Shown: positions 1 to 21,180 of the stretch, one piece after another
Position numbering within the stretch: the first letter of the stretch is position 1
How the letters are laid out: each line of letters opens with the position of its first letter
Assembly: GCF_910596095.1 (NCBI RefSeq)
Contig: NC_056550.1
Coordinates: 6,658,501 to 6,722,500 of the forward strand
Length of the DNA: 64,000 nt
Direction of reading: 5' to 3'
Source of the DNA: Thunnus maccoyii
Lineage: Eukaryota; Chordata; Actinopteri; Scombriformes; Scombridae
Made by a program: the position numbers and the translations under genes
Notes under the pieces: generated by a model
Told to the model about the DNA's origin: nothing
The model's database searches: none
What the model saw: only the letters and a program-made list of their open reading frames with translations

Positions 1-7740
<7,740 letters not shown>

Positions 7741-9290
7741 ACAGCCACAGTGCCACCTGACTCCTTAGACAATTGAACTGCATCATAAATAGACCGACCC
7801 AAACACACACATGACCACACATTACTGTACCTACTGAACAGAGAAACGTAAACAAAAGAATGTTGTCTAAGCTAGAGACGGAGACCAAGTATAGTCCTGT
7901 GACAGTCTGATCTCTTTAACACTGACAATCTATGCATTCTTAATACACTTTGACACAAAACAAGTAAACTCGGACAATCACCATGCTGACAAATACACAC
8001 ATTACCTTTGGGCCAAAACTTTCTTTTGCTTCATTTTTCAGTCTCTGGGAAAAAGAAAAAAGAAAATATTTTTATAAGGAAACATTCCAGTTGTAATAGT
8101 CCTGGTGTAGGATCTATTTTTCTAATTGAAGAACGAGAAAAAGAAAGAAGTATACATAAATGAAGACAGATTACTGGAAGGGGACCAAAGTAATTCTCAT
8201 CTATAGAATTGTATTTTATGCAGAAGTTTTTATAATGGTTAAAAATGGAAGTACTACCTTTTTATTACAGCTCTTGCTCGCGCTCTCGCCTTTATAATGA
8301 AGGTTTATATGCTGAAATGTATCCAACGATTTAGCTGCAGTTAGTACTCGACACGTGACTACGCTTTTGGGCTTAATAATTTGATATACGCACGTTTCAT
8401 GTGGAACTTTGGAGGCAGATTTCAAGTAAAACAATTGGAGAGTCAATGAAGTATACTGAAGGCATTTGATTGTGACTGTGCGGAAATTTCTTAATTTTGC
8501 ACTGAGGAAAAAAAAACAAACAAACACTTTAGCCTAAACATTATAAACCACTGCATTTGTGTGTTTCATTGAAACATTGATGGAGAAGCCCAGAAGTTTT
8601 TGAAAGCCTTCGCACATGTTCATGTACTTAGTGCACTGAATGCCAACACACACTAAGGCCTTAAATGCAGCGCTGAATTCTACTGAGCAGGGCTGATGGC
8701 TTTCTTTTTTCTGGACATCATTGATTTTTATGTTTATCACTATCAGTGTTTTTGGTCATGTTCAGGGTAAAGTTTAAACGGGGTGGTGGGGTAGTTTATT
8801 ACTCGCAGCACACACTGTATTCTCAGGGCACAGCTTGTGGAGGGAGAGAGAGCTGAGGCTGCAAAACAAAGGTGGACTGCACGGATCTGGGGACATATTT
8901 CATCACTGTAACCTACGTACGCTATATTCTGACTGGCGGATAGGGCTCAATATAGACTTGGATAGTTTAATTGAGAAGATGTACCAGATGATCAGCTCTT
9001 TTTTTTTATGTCACGATGATGTAAACCCCTCACAGGCTGTGCTCAGGGGCGGCTTTGGGCTCACACTGCTGGGAAGTGAGAGAAACATGTTGTTACTAAA
9101 GAATAACAGCTCACAATTAAAAGGATCATTCTCTTTCGCACTTAAAAAGAACGGAAATTTGAAAAAAAAAGCAAGAGAAACTGCATCTCCTCAATTATTT
9201 TGTAATGTTTGTCTCTGTACCTCTGGAATGGAAACAATGTTGTGACAATGTTGGTCTTTGGTATTGCAAATTAAAGAAGCTTTCTAAACT
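7741..9290 (+). other. myh9: 3' UTR of the myosin gene with ATTAAA poly(A) signal
   Basis: About 1.5 kb follow the TGA and hold no credible coding exon. The stretch ends with an ATTAAA variant poly(A) signal at 9270-9275, so cleavage is expected near 9290. The UTR length is inferred from that signal only. Confidence 0.6.
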
Positions 9291-10160
9291 GCTACATGTT
9301 TCCCACCTGTGTCTTTATAATCATTTCATACTGATGTCTGTTTGCTGGGTTTTTTAAAGTCCGGAGAGCAGGGGTTAAGAGTTCTAAAAGTCCAAAACTT
9401 GACTCCTCCTGAGGACAAAGTTGTTTTTTATTGAAATGATGCACGATCACCAGCAGAGGGCAGTCAGGACTTTTTCACTCCAAAGAGACAAACGGAGCAT
9501 AGCAAGTCAGAACCGGTTTCACCCACTGACTGTATGGAGTAAAATATAGTAAACAAGAACATTTGGGTGAGAATGCTGTTTTTCTAAGTATTTTGTATTT
9601 TTTATGTTACTGTTATTTTGCAGCTTTTAGTTGAACACTTCTAGTCAAGAAATGACAGACTAATTGAAACAAAAAGATATAAGTATTAGAATTTGTGTTA
9701 GAACTACGTTTGTGATCCAAATATACATATACATGCTGCTGGTATAGTTTAATGTAGTATATTAGAAATAGTTTTTGGTGGTCTTTACTAAGTAGCTTTA
9801 CCTCAAGTGTTTGAACTGGCGACCAGGTGACGGTTTCGAGGAAGTTTGAGATATTTTCATGTTTTGTCAGAGGAAAAAAACATTTTAAATTCCTCTTATA
9901 CACTGAGTGTATCCACACTTTCTGGGTGCAGTTTTGTATTTCACTAAATACAAATGTCTTCTGTCTACAAGGTGTATTTTGAGATGATGTTGACTAATTT
10001 CTGGGTCAGTATGTGCTTATTTCCCCAGTTAAGAGATCAATCAAGTGTGAAAGCCTTGTAGTGCTCTTTCATCAAGAACGTTACGGTCAGCTGGAGAACC
10101 AATCAGAAGGCAGCAGCTGCAGGGTGGGCGCGACTTCCTCGTAGTTACGTCTGCCTCGTC
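9291..10160. other. Intergenic spacer between myosin and slc25a38
   Basis: No gene, RNA gene or clear repeat is seen in this stretch. It separates the myosin poly(A) site from the palindromic element upstream of slc25a38. Confidence 0.5.
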
Positions 10161-10417
10161 GTTAAACAGGAACCGGCCGTCAATTTTATTTCCTAGGATG
10201 GCGAAGTCGTGACCCGCCCTGCTCTGCCTCGGATTGGCTAATACCCGTTGGGTGGGTTGGTTTTACAGCTCTTGGTTCACAGCCGTAAGATTTAGGTATG
10301 AGGACTGCGATTGGTTAAGATTAGGGCAAGACTCTCAGGGGCCAATCAGAGGCAGAGCAGGGCGGGGAATGACCTCGCCTTCCTAGGAAAAAAATATCTC
10401 GAACCGGCCGGTTTAAC
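10161..10417. mobile_element. Palindromic MITE-like element, copy A
   Basis: The two halves are an imperfect long inverted repeat. The left arm (10161-10234) starts GTTAAAC and includes TTTCCTAGGA, CCCGCCCTGCTCTGCCTC and GATTGGC. The right arm (about 10341-10417) carries the reverse complement and ends GTTTAAC. A related element lies at 36893-37091 with the same arm core and a similar centre (GGTTTAG, ATTGGTTA). No transposase is present, so it would be non-autonomous. The arms carry CCAAT (ATTGG) and GC-box (GGGCGG) motifs. It sits just upstream of the slc25a38 5' exon. Confidence 0.75.
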
Positions 10418-10429
10418 ATGTCAGCGAGA

Positions 10430-11763
10430 CAGCACGTTATCGCCCTTTATGTTATAACGCAGACCTTTTGTGTCTAGGACCCTGTAGGGTCCAAGTTTGT
10501 CTGTTCAGTAGTTATTCCAGTCGGTCTGAGGGATTTACGCAGAGATTTAACCTCCTCGGTGGTGGAAAGGAAAACTTCACTGCGACAAAATATCAAGGTG
10601 GCCTGTTGAAGAAGACACGCTTGATAAACACACCGAAGCCGCGGAAATAATCATGTTTGCGTTTATTGAACCTTATTAACCAGTGTTGTGATTAATTATG
10701 CAATTAGCGTAGCGATGTATTCAGACTTATAGTATTCGTCTCTGCAACGGTCTCCTCATACTGCAGACATTTCGAGGAGAGGCTACTGAGGGTAAGCAAC
10801 AGAAGAACAGACCTGCTGTAATTATGTAATTTGTGTTTTTAATATTTAATGATTATGGCACCACACCTAGGTACCACACAGTGACCTTTCAGCAGCCCCA
10901 TAACCACACATATCGTCCATAAACTTACAGTATTGTGATAAGAAAGCAAATACAGAACACCTGAGCTTTGGTTCTGTCTTTTTATACGGTTGACCTGTAT
11001 CCAATTAATGTATTATCAAATAATATTGGGGTTATTAGGTTGTTAAGATGATGGACTTAGTCTGTTGGTCTCTCCACACCTTTCATTTCCTTATGCACCT
11101 ATTTGGCAGAGTGTTTAAATGATCTGGAGCCTTATAAAATAACACTAAGACTGCTTGTGTTCTGTTTAAACCCACAAGCATCCATTTGGAGATAAATTAC
11201 AATAAACAAAGACATCACTCACTCACTCAACCAAGTGAAATAGAAAATAACACACACATTGCATTAGTACATAATGTGTTCAAACTCAGTCTCACGTGTA
11301 AAACAGGCAGCAGGGTGATATGCACCAGATCCATGCTCATCCTAATATGTCGCGCAGTGATCTTTGGTTAGTTAATGAGTAGCTGTGTGTTGTGTCAGGT
11401 GGTTGCAAATAGGAAACACAGCGTCGGTCAGGTGATGTGTGTATTTAGTCTGCTCTGTGTGAGTGAGCAGCAGCAGCTTGGTGCAGACAGTGCGACTGTA
11501 CACATGCTCCAGCATCTCTGTAGGTCAACACTGTGGCTTGCAGCATCAGCATTGAAAAAATAATTAAGCTGTGTGGTTTAATCATCTAACCCCATTACTG
11601 AAAAACACAGTCTGTAACTTCTTTCTTTCTCTTCTTGGCAGGAGTGATTTGCAGACGTTGCAGAGTGGACAGAAGCTCAGTGAAGACTGACGAGGGGCAG
11701 AGGAACAGAACATTTTGTGTGCTGAAAAAATTTTGTTATATCTTCTCATCATCCTGAAGGACT
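10430..11763 (+). other. slc25a38: slc25a38 5' UTR region (two non-coding segments split by an intron)
   Basis: A donor site (GAG then ggtaagc, gt at 10792) ends a probable non-coding first exon of unknown start. The second exon starts after the acceptor at 11641 (cttcttggcag, exon from 11642) and runs through the ATG at 11764 to the donor at 11779. This is inferred from splice signals only, and the transcription start was not identified. Confidence 0.5.
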
Positions 11764-14700
11764 ATGGAGCTGTCACTGGTAAGTTTTAAAGCTGGAACAG
11801 TTGTGCACAGTTTCTGAGACTGTGCACAACTGTGCAACTAAAATACTCATTCATGTACTTGATATTATGGTGGAACTGCAACCTTTTCCTTTCAAGTCAT
11901 TAGTCATTAGTGATGTTTTTTTTTTTTTCTTTTTGGGGGGAGTTTTAACAGAAGGGACATACTTGTCGTTGCTCCTTTTGTTACTAACTGGAGGTCAGGG
12001 CATCCTGTCTGACTGCGTAAAAAACTTTCTATTAACTGATAACATCATTCTGACATACTGATAACGTTCAGCCTCCTTTCCCTGTTGGGACACACGGGGA
12101 GTCCGAAGGTGTTGGCAGGGCTGCAGATTCAAATCAAAATGAGGGAGAGCAGGTGAAAGGCTGCTGGATTATTAAGTTCACTGTGGCAAAGTACTACTGT
12201 GTTTTTACATTCAATTTAATTTTATTTATATATTATTATTTATTATTATTATTTATATTTATCACTTAATGCCTTTCTGGGGAAATACAAAATGGTATTA
12301 ATTATTTAGAATTAAAGACACAACATTAGAATAAAAATGTACTTATTTGCTTATCTCATTCAGATTGAATAGTGTTGTGTAATGTCTTGGCGTCTAATCA
12401 GTAGCTGTATGGTCCTGGTTTGCAAGACCTGAAGAACAGAATCATGATAATGCTGCATGTGTGGTGTAAAAATACTACTGTGTATGTATGAACTGTACAC
12501 ACTATCTCTGTATGACTCAAGGCGTTTAATACAGATAATCCAGGAGATAGAGCAGGGAAAATATCTCAGTAAAGAGAAAAGCAGAGAGCAAGCATTATCA
12601 CTTGTGTTTTCTCTGTGCTTTTTGCTTCCAGAGTATCAGCCTTAAAATGTGTTTAATCAGGTTCACTATGTTCCTTTTTCTGATTTGAAATTAAAATGAT
12701 CTTTCCACCTCCTCCTCTCTGCATCCCCTCTTTTCCTCCCTCTCTCTTTCTCTTCTCGCACTTCTTCAACTCCATACCTCTCTCCTTGTTTCTCCCCCTC
12801 AGGCTCACCCAGCTATCAAAGCCTTCATGTGTGGCTCCTTCAGTGGAACTTGCTCCACGCTGCTTTTCCAGCCTCTCGACCTCGTCAAGACCCGTCTGCA
12901 GACGCTGCAGAACGGCATGCAGCCTGGGTGAGTGTGCACTCTAAACACACACAGTTATCAGTATCACTAGCATGCATTATCATCATTAAGTAGCTAACCG
13001 TCAGTTTGTGTAACTGCATCGCCTGTTTTCTTACCTTATGACCTCCAAATATTGCTTTATTGACTGAGTGAACATAATAGAGAGTTTGACCTTGCCTTAC
13101 ATCACACACGCAGCACATACAAGAACAGTATTGATTATTTACCGGTGATTATCTTTCTGTCAGCATATCTGAATATTCCTCTCATTCTTTCAGTTCGGGC
13201 AGAGTGGGGATGGTGACGGTGCTCCTGAACGTGGTGCGGACAGAGAGGCTGCTGGGACTGTGGAAAGGAGTTTCACCGGTTAGAAAGCCATACTACTTCC
13301 TCTCACTCCTGTTTTATTGAAAGTCTCCTTTGTGTATGAAATCTTCACAAGCTTCTGTTTTTTTCATATCTGAGCCAGAATGCACGTGTGACTCTGTTCT
13401 CTCATCCGTCTGCTCCTCCAGTCTTTTGCACGGACCATCCCAGGTGTGGGGCTCTACTTCAGCACCTACTTCTCTCTAAAGCAGCACTTCTTCCAGGAGA
13501 AGAGCCCGGGGGCCATGGAGGCTGTGCTGCTGGGAGGCGGGGCCAGGACGGTGGCAGGGATCTTCATGCTGCCGGTCACTGTCATCAAGACTCGCTTTGA
13601 AGTAAGCTGCTTGTGTGTGTGTGTGTGTATGGAGGAGGTGTTGGCTGTGGTATCCCGTTTGAAGCATGATAAGAAGAGCAAATGGGAAATAGATCAAAAT
13701 TCCCTGAATGGGTCCTCTAATCAAACGTTTGCCCCCAAAACTGTGACGTAAACTAATTGGCCACAGCTGTTGGTCATACGGGCACTGTGGTCTTCCAGTG
13801 GATGGGTCTGCTGTGGGAGGGGTTAGGATCAGAAAATAATAAGGGTGCAAGGCAAAAAACAGACCACAGAGCTGCAGAGTGAAATTATATGCAGGTCATA
13901 GATACAAAGATATTTATTAGAAACCTTGTAGATACTTAAAAGCTTAACAGCAGTATGTGTGTGAAGAAGTTTAAAGGTAATACAGTCTTTAATGATCCCA
14001 TTAATATCCATGAGTTGAGCTGAAATGTAGGGGCATGCAGTATGATGAGTGCCTATGAGAGAGACGATAGTAAAATGTTTCCACTGTGTGATTGAGTTTA
14101 AACCAGACAAACCTCAAAATGCCAGAAATCACATTTTTATTGGCCTTATATTCAGAAGAGCGTAGTTTGAGTTGCACAGTGTTTTTTTTCTACATTTGGA
14201 CCACTGTGTTATGTGAGTATGTAACTAAACAAAGTGTTTTTGTCATTGTGCTTCAGTGTGGCAGGTACAGTTATGGGAGTGTGACCGGGGCTCTGCGCAG
14301 TGTGTGTCAGACTGAGGGTCCTGCAGCTCTGTTCTCAGGCCTGATGGCCACACTCCTCAGAGACGTTCCTTTCTCTGGTATCTACGTCATGTTCTACAGC
14401 CAGACCAAGAACTCGTTGCCAAAGGGTAAGTACAGAGGAGTCATTCAGTAATGACCAGCAGCATGTAATTATTTCAAATCATCATAGCTGAAGCTGTTCT
14501 TTTTTAGATTATATATTTTTTTTTTGTACATGAGTTGATGCACAAGGCGCTTGGAAAACTCAAATTCAAACATGAGCTAAACAGATGCATTGTTTTTGAT
14601 GTTTAAATTCAAATTATACTGTGTCTTTTCCTTTCTAGAGATTAGCATGTCTGCTTACGCTCCCCTGGCTAACTTCAGCTGTGGGGTCCTGGCCGGTGTG

Positions 14701-15298
14701 TTGGCCTCTCTGATCACTCAGCCTGCTGATGTGGTCAAAACACACGTCCAAGTCAATCCTCAGCTGAGGACAGCAGAGGCTATCAGATACGTCTATATGG
14801 TAAGTCCTCATCTTTCGCTCAGTTTGTCAGGTCAGGTGGTAGCAACGGCAAATGTTTTATACTTTATTATCTTGTTATTTATGAATTTAAGACCAGCAGT
14901 AGCTTTGCTCTGTTAGGGGAAAGACCAGCTGTAACAGTGTGATGTGTGATGCTTTTGACTTGATTTGTATGTAGGATGTTAGATTTTAGGATGTTTGACC
15001 AACATCATGAATTCAGTTAAGATATTTCCAACATGGCAAAACATGGAAAACCACCTTAAACACATCGTGAACAGAAATAAGATTTAACAGCACAGTTAAT
15101 GGCTGCATGATACTATTAATAACAGTAAAGATCTGACTGTCCTTGTTTTTCCATCCCGTCCTCTCTCTCTCTCAGGAACATGGACTCCAGGGGTTCTTCA
15201 GAGGGGCAGTTCCACGGTCGCTTAGGAGGACCATGATGGCCGCCATGGCGTGGACAGTGTATGAGCAGATGATGGCACATATGGGACTGAAGTCCTGA
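11764..15298 (+). CDS. slc25a38: Mitochondrial glycine transporter (SLC25A38 family)
   Basis: This mitochondrial inner-membrane carrier imports glycine for the first step of haem synthesis; human loss causes congenital sideroblastic anaemia (family knowledge). Coding exons are 11764-11778, 12803-12927, 13194-13278, 13422-13601, 14257-14425, 14639-14799 and 15176-15298, joining in frame to 285 residues. Human SLC25A38 is about 304; the difference is mainly a shorter N-terminus. Three SLC25 repeats are visible, each with its signature: QPLDLVKTR (proline near residue 29), LPVTVIKTR (near 126) and [10 protein letters not shown] (near 220). The second lacks the acidic residue of the canonical PX[D/E]XX[K/R], as in the human protein (PITVIKTR). 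The C-terminus [20 protein letters not shown] is almost identical to human. The start is the first in-frame ATG of an exon with a strong donor (CTG|gtaagt). Fish carry slc25a38a and b, and I cannot say which this is. Confidence 0.95.
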
Positions 15299-16030
15299 AG
15301 AGGAAAGTTGTTGAGAAGCTTGTGAAAAAAAGAAGACATGTAGTCAAGTCACTGAATGACGAGAGGAGTGAGTGAACAAGGAGAAAATGCTCCAGTGGAG
15401 TTGCTCAAAAACCTTTGATGACTTATAATATTTCTTGGAAACAAGTGATGCAGACTGATGAGCAAAGAAACTTTCCACTTGTTATCTAAATGACTGACAT
15501 GACATTACAAGACAGATATGTGGAGAGTTGGCTCTATGAAGTGTTTTACTGGGCTCAAGTTTGGAAATCAGATTTCTGCCCCGAATTTTGTTTGCTGTTG
15601 TCCGCACTACGTGACCTCGGGAAAAGTATTTCAAAATAACACAGCGATGCTGTGATGTTCTGTTTGCACTACAAGTTGTACATAATTTCTGCTCCCTAAT
15701 GAGTATGTGGACTCAGACATTAAATGAGATTTTGCACGTTTTAGCAATGCTTCAGTGGGAATTCCTGCATCTGTTTTTCAAAGTTGTGGAACACATCCAT
15801 GTGATCTCAGAAAGACTGCACTGACACATTATTACTCAAGACAGTGTCCCAGATAAAGCTCAGACTTCTGTAATGCACTTTAACCTCAGCAGCGCTGTCT
15901 TGGCTCTTGGCATAGTTTAAAACCTGAGTCTCTTAAAGGTGTTAATGTCTATGTGCCTTTTTAATGTTGTTAAACATTTATGTTAAACACAAATGTGATG
16001 TTTTATGTAAAATAAAGTAATATGCCCTTG
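15299..16030 (+). other. slc25a38: slc25a38 3' UTR and poly(A) signals
   Basis: About 0.7 kb without coding potential follow the stop codon. A canonical AATAAA lies at 16011-16016. Further AATAAA copies at about 16103 and 16165 could give longer alternative ends. Confidence 0.6.
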
Positions 16031-18014
16031 TATTAATTTTACTCTCTGATTAATCTGCCTTAAAATTGAATATTGTTTTGTTTTGATGTTTGTTTGTATT
16101 TTAATAAAAATACATTTACCATTATTAACGTATTTACATTTTAATGATGTTTTCGTACAGATTTTAATAAAATAAAACAATGTATCTACAGTATGTGGAA
16201 CATGAATCTCACTGCTTTCCTTCTTGACTGTAAATGATTCAACAGAAGAAAGTGACAGCTTCACATTAACCCCTGACCTCTGAAAGGCTGTCATGCGTTT
16301 ATGTCACGACCTAGCGTTCCATCTGTGTCCTACTTTGTGCAGAACCAGAAATAATCTGCTGGATTATGTCATTTGGATCTGTTTTCTAATCTTTATTTAT
16401 TAAATTAAGAGGACTGATACCAGAATGGATAACCTCTCCCTCAACAAAATAAACATTTCGTCTTAAAAACTCAAGTTTAAGTTCCTCTTGATGAACTGTA
16501 CTTTGTTCCTTTTCTCTCATTAAATAAATACGATATTAAACGATGGCTGACTGGATGATTCAGCTGTGGTGTAAAACTTTGAAGAGATTAGAAAGCCATG
16601 TTGCTCAGCATATTGCAGCAGACTGAGAACACACGAAGGCCAGAGACTTATCACAGTGCTGTGACACAGAGATAAGCAGGAGAGGGGGAGTGGTGGCATA
16701 ACATCAAATAGGAAATAAGGACAAGGAGAGTAGCATGGTGAGAAATTAAGCCAATTTGGGTGGTCTTCACTGAAATAAGTGACTTGGTTATTCATTAAAC
16801 ACCAGATACTTCGGTCTGTTAAAAATGAATATCTCTGTTATGTTAGGTATTAAATGGCACAGGCCTCAGTGGCTTACACACATGAATTGAGATGTCTTTT
16901 AAACTTCATATGACACCAACCGAACTAGTAGTTTCTCTCATCAAGCAGTAATAGTAGTTTGTGTCAGAATTATGGAATTTAGTGTGAAAATTACAAAATT
17001 ACAAGCTGTCCATGCATTTATTGGTAGTGAACAATTCATACATGAATTATGAGGTAGTTTCCTTACTGTCCAAAGCAACAGACTTTGAATATGTTGACAA
17101 CCCAGATTGCTTTTTCCATTTATTGTTGTTTCCCCTTGCTTTTCCCAGAACACAACTCCAGAACATGCTGCTTGGGTGTCACACGGCACCCCACTCCTTC
17201 TGTAGCCTTATTTGTATGTCCTATCATCTCTAAAGTCCTTGACATTCATCCAAAGTTTTATATAATCAGTACCAATTAAAATCTGCCAGAGTGTCTGGTC
17301 AGTATCCCTCCACAATGACCTTTAGGGTCATTTATGCCAACAGAGTCCTTACATGCTTAGCAACATGCATTCTTAATTTTTATTAAACAGATTTATTCAA
17401 ACAAGTATACAACAAGTTTGAAGAAATGTATTGTTTGAAATGTACAGTCACCTCTGAAAAGTTTGGCTTTGTGCTTAAGAATTTTGATTTTGAATATAAA
17501 ATTTGGTCAAAATAGTAAAAACAAATTAGTCAAATAGAACTGCAAGCAGAGATTCCTGTCATATTCAGTGAATCCAAACATTTTTCCAAAGCAATAAAAA
17601 CTGAGGGTAGATATGGTCAGCAATAAATTTATTTTATTTTGTATGCAAGCAAGACCAAGTAAAATGTATTCTTAAACATCATACTCTCATTTCAATTATT
17701 TCTCAATATGCTCCCTGACATTGGGTACATATTGTTGTCCCTTGGCCTAGAACTCTTTATCATCAGCAAACACACTTGCAACACAAGGTCGGTCCTTCAC
17801 CGAGAAGTCAGCGTCTCAGCATTGTCTTAATATGGTCTTTCCATCGCCATTGTCTTAATATGGGATCCCCATCCGACCCGTGATCCGACCTGCAGTTACC
17901 TCCCTGATCCTGTCACCACAGCATGTGGATACAACTCCACTTAGTGGTGAAATTGCAAAACTACAGTCGTTCTGTTCGCAAAAAAATCAGCCAATCACAC
18001 GCTTGGAAATTTGG
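16031..18014. other. Intergenic region upstream of rpsa
   Basis: No gene is recognised. One local direct repeat is visible at about 17816-17866, where a unit ending ATTGTCTTAATATGG occurs twice. The last 100 bases lead into the rpsa core promoter. Confidence 0.4.
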
Positions 18015-18091
18015 TATAAATACTACGTCATTTCCTCCCAGCGCCCTCTTTTTCACCGTGTGGTCAGATTTCCATACGGCGTTGTTTCGTG
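18015..18091 (+). promoter_or_regulatory. rpsa: rpsa core promoter and non-coding first exon (TATA plus 5'TOP-like start)
   Basis: TATAAATA lies at 18015-18022. About 29 bases downstream is a pyrimidine run starting with C (18044 onward, CCTCTTTTTCACC), the 5' terminal oligopyrimidine motif typical of ribosomal-protein mRNAs. The non-coding exon would end at 18091, with donor gtgagt at 18092. TOP starts normally place the mRNA under mTOR/LARP1 translational control (family knowledge). Confidence 0.7.
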
Positions 18092-19069
18092 GTGAGTTTA
18101 AAACTGTTATATTATCTTAACAAACATATAAATATCGATGAGAACGAAAAGTAACGGCAACTTAAGCTAAAAGCACCCGACGGGGCTGTATAAACGCTAC
18201 CTGTCACGTCTTTATCGTCTTAAATTTCGCTGTAACAATTAATGCTAACGTCTGTAGCTAACTTGCTAGCCACTGACATGCGGTCGTTTCAATGTTCCCT
18301 CTGGTGCCTGAGTCTAAATACTTAATCTTAAATCATTTTAAACTCATTAAGTGTTATGAATCTGGAATTCAAAGTGAAAATAACGTAAAGTGGGCGCACA
18401 TTTGATTGTTAGTGTGGTTTCACATTTAGACAGGCCGCGTGTCAACCGGGTGCTTCTAGCAGGAGACTAAAGTCTCATTAGCTTCACATCTTCTAGCAGA
18501 TTATACCCTCTAAACTAAAGATTGGCTGAAATTGTCGGAAAGGGATCAATTCAGTAAAACTTGTGATGCTTGAACAGTGAAATACATTATGTAACGTTAT
18601 GCTGTCGTTGCAAACATTGAGCCAATAGCATACGTTAACTGATTTCACTTTGCAAGCTGAGTTTAATTTAATTCCGAGTTAAGGGAAACGTAAACATTGA
18701 TATTTAGCGGCTGATTTTCCTTTTTTCACCACTTGTGAGAAAGTGTTGGACATCGTAGCAAAAGCCTTACCGCTGTTAAAACCCCCTCAAGTAAAAAGGA
18801 GGTTTCATTTGAACAGAAAAGTGATTTCCCCATCCAGGTACAGATCAAAAACCCCTATTCAGGCTTGTCAAATCTTAATATAGTCCAGATTTGACAAGTC
18901 CTATAGTGGTTTTGTTCGGTTTTCATGAGCAAAATAAAGATTTCACAAATCAGCCGTTTATATCATTTGTTTCCTTTAACTTTCCCATTAACTCCAAATC
19001 GGAAGATCACGTTGGTGTCGGTTTCACTCTGCAAGCTGACATTATGACAAAAACTTGGCTTTTATCTGA

Positions 19070-21140
<2,071 letters not shown>

Positions 21141-21180
21141 AATATTGACTGTGGCAACAATAAAAGTGTTTTGTACACAT
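21141..21180 (+). other. rpsa: rpsa 3' UTR with AATAAA
   Basis: A very short 3' UTR, with AATAAA at 21159-21164 only about 20 bases after the stop codon. This is typical of ribosomal-protein genes. Confidence 0.75.

Noticed and set aside
16520-17279. Short open frames between slc25a38 and rpsa
   Set aside because: No family motif, no splice pairing and AT-rich background.
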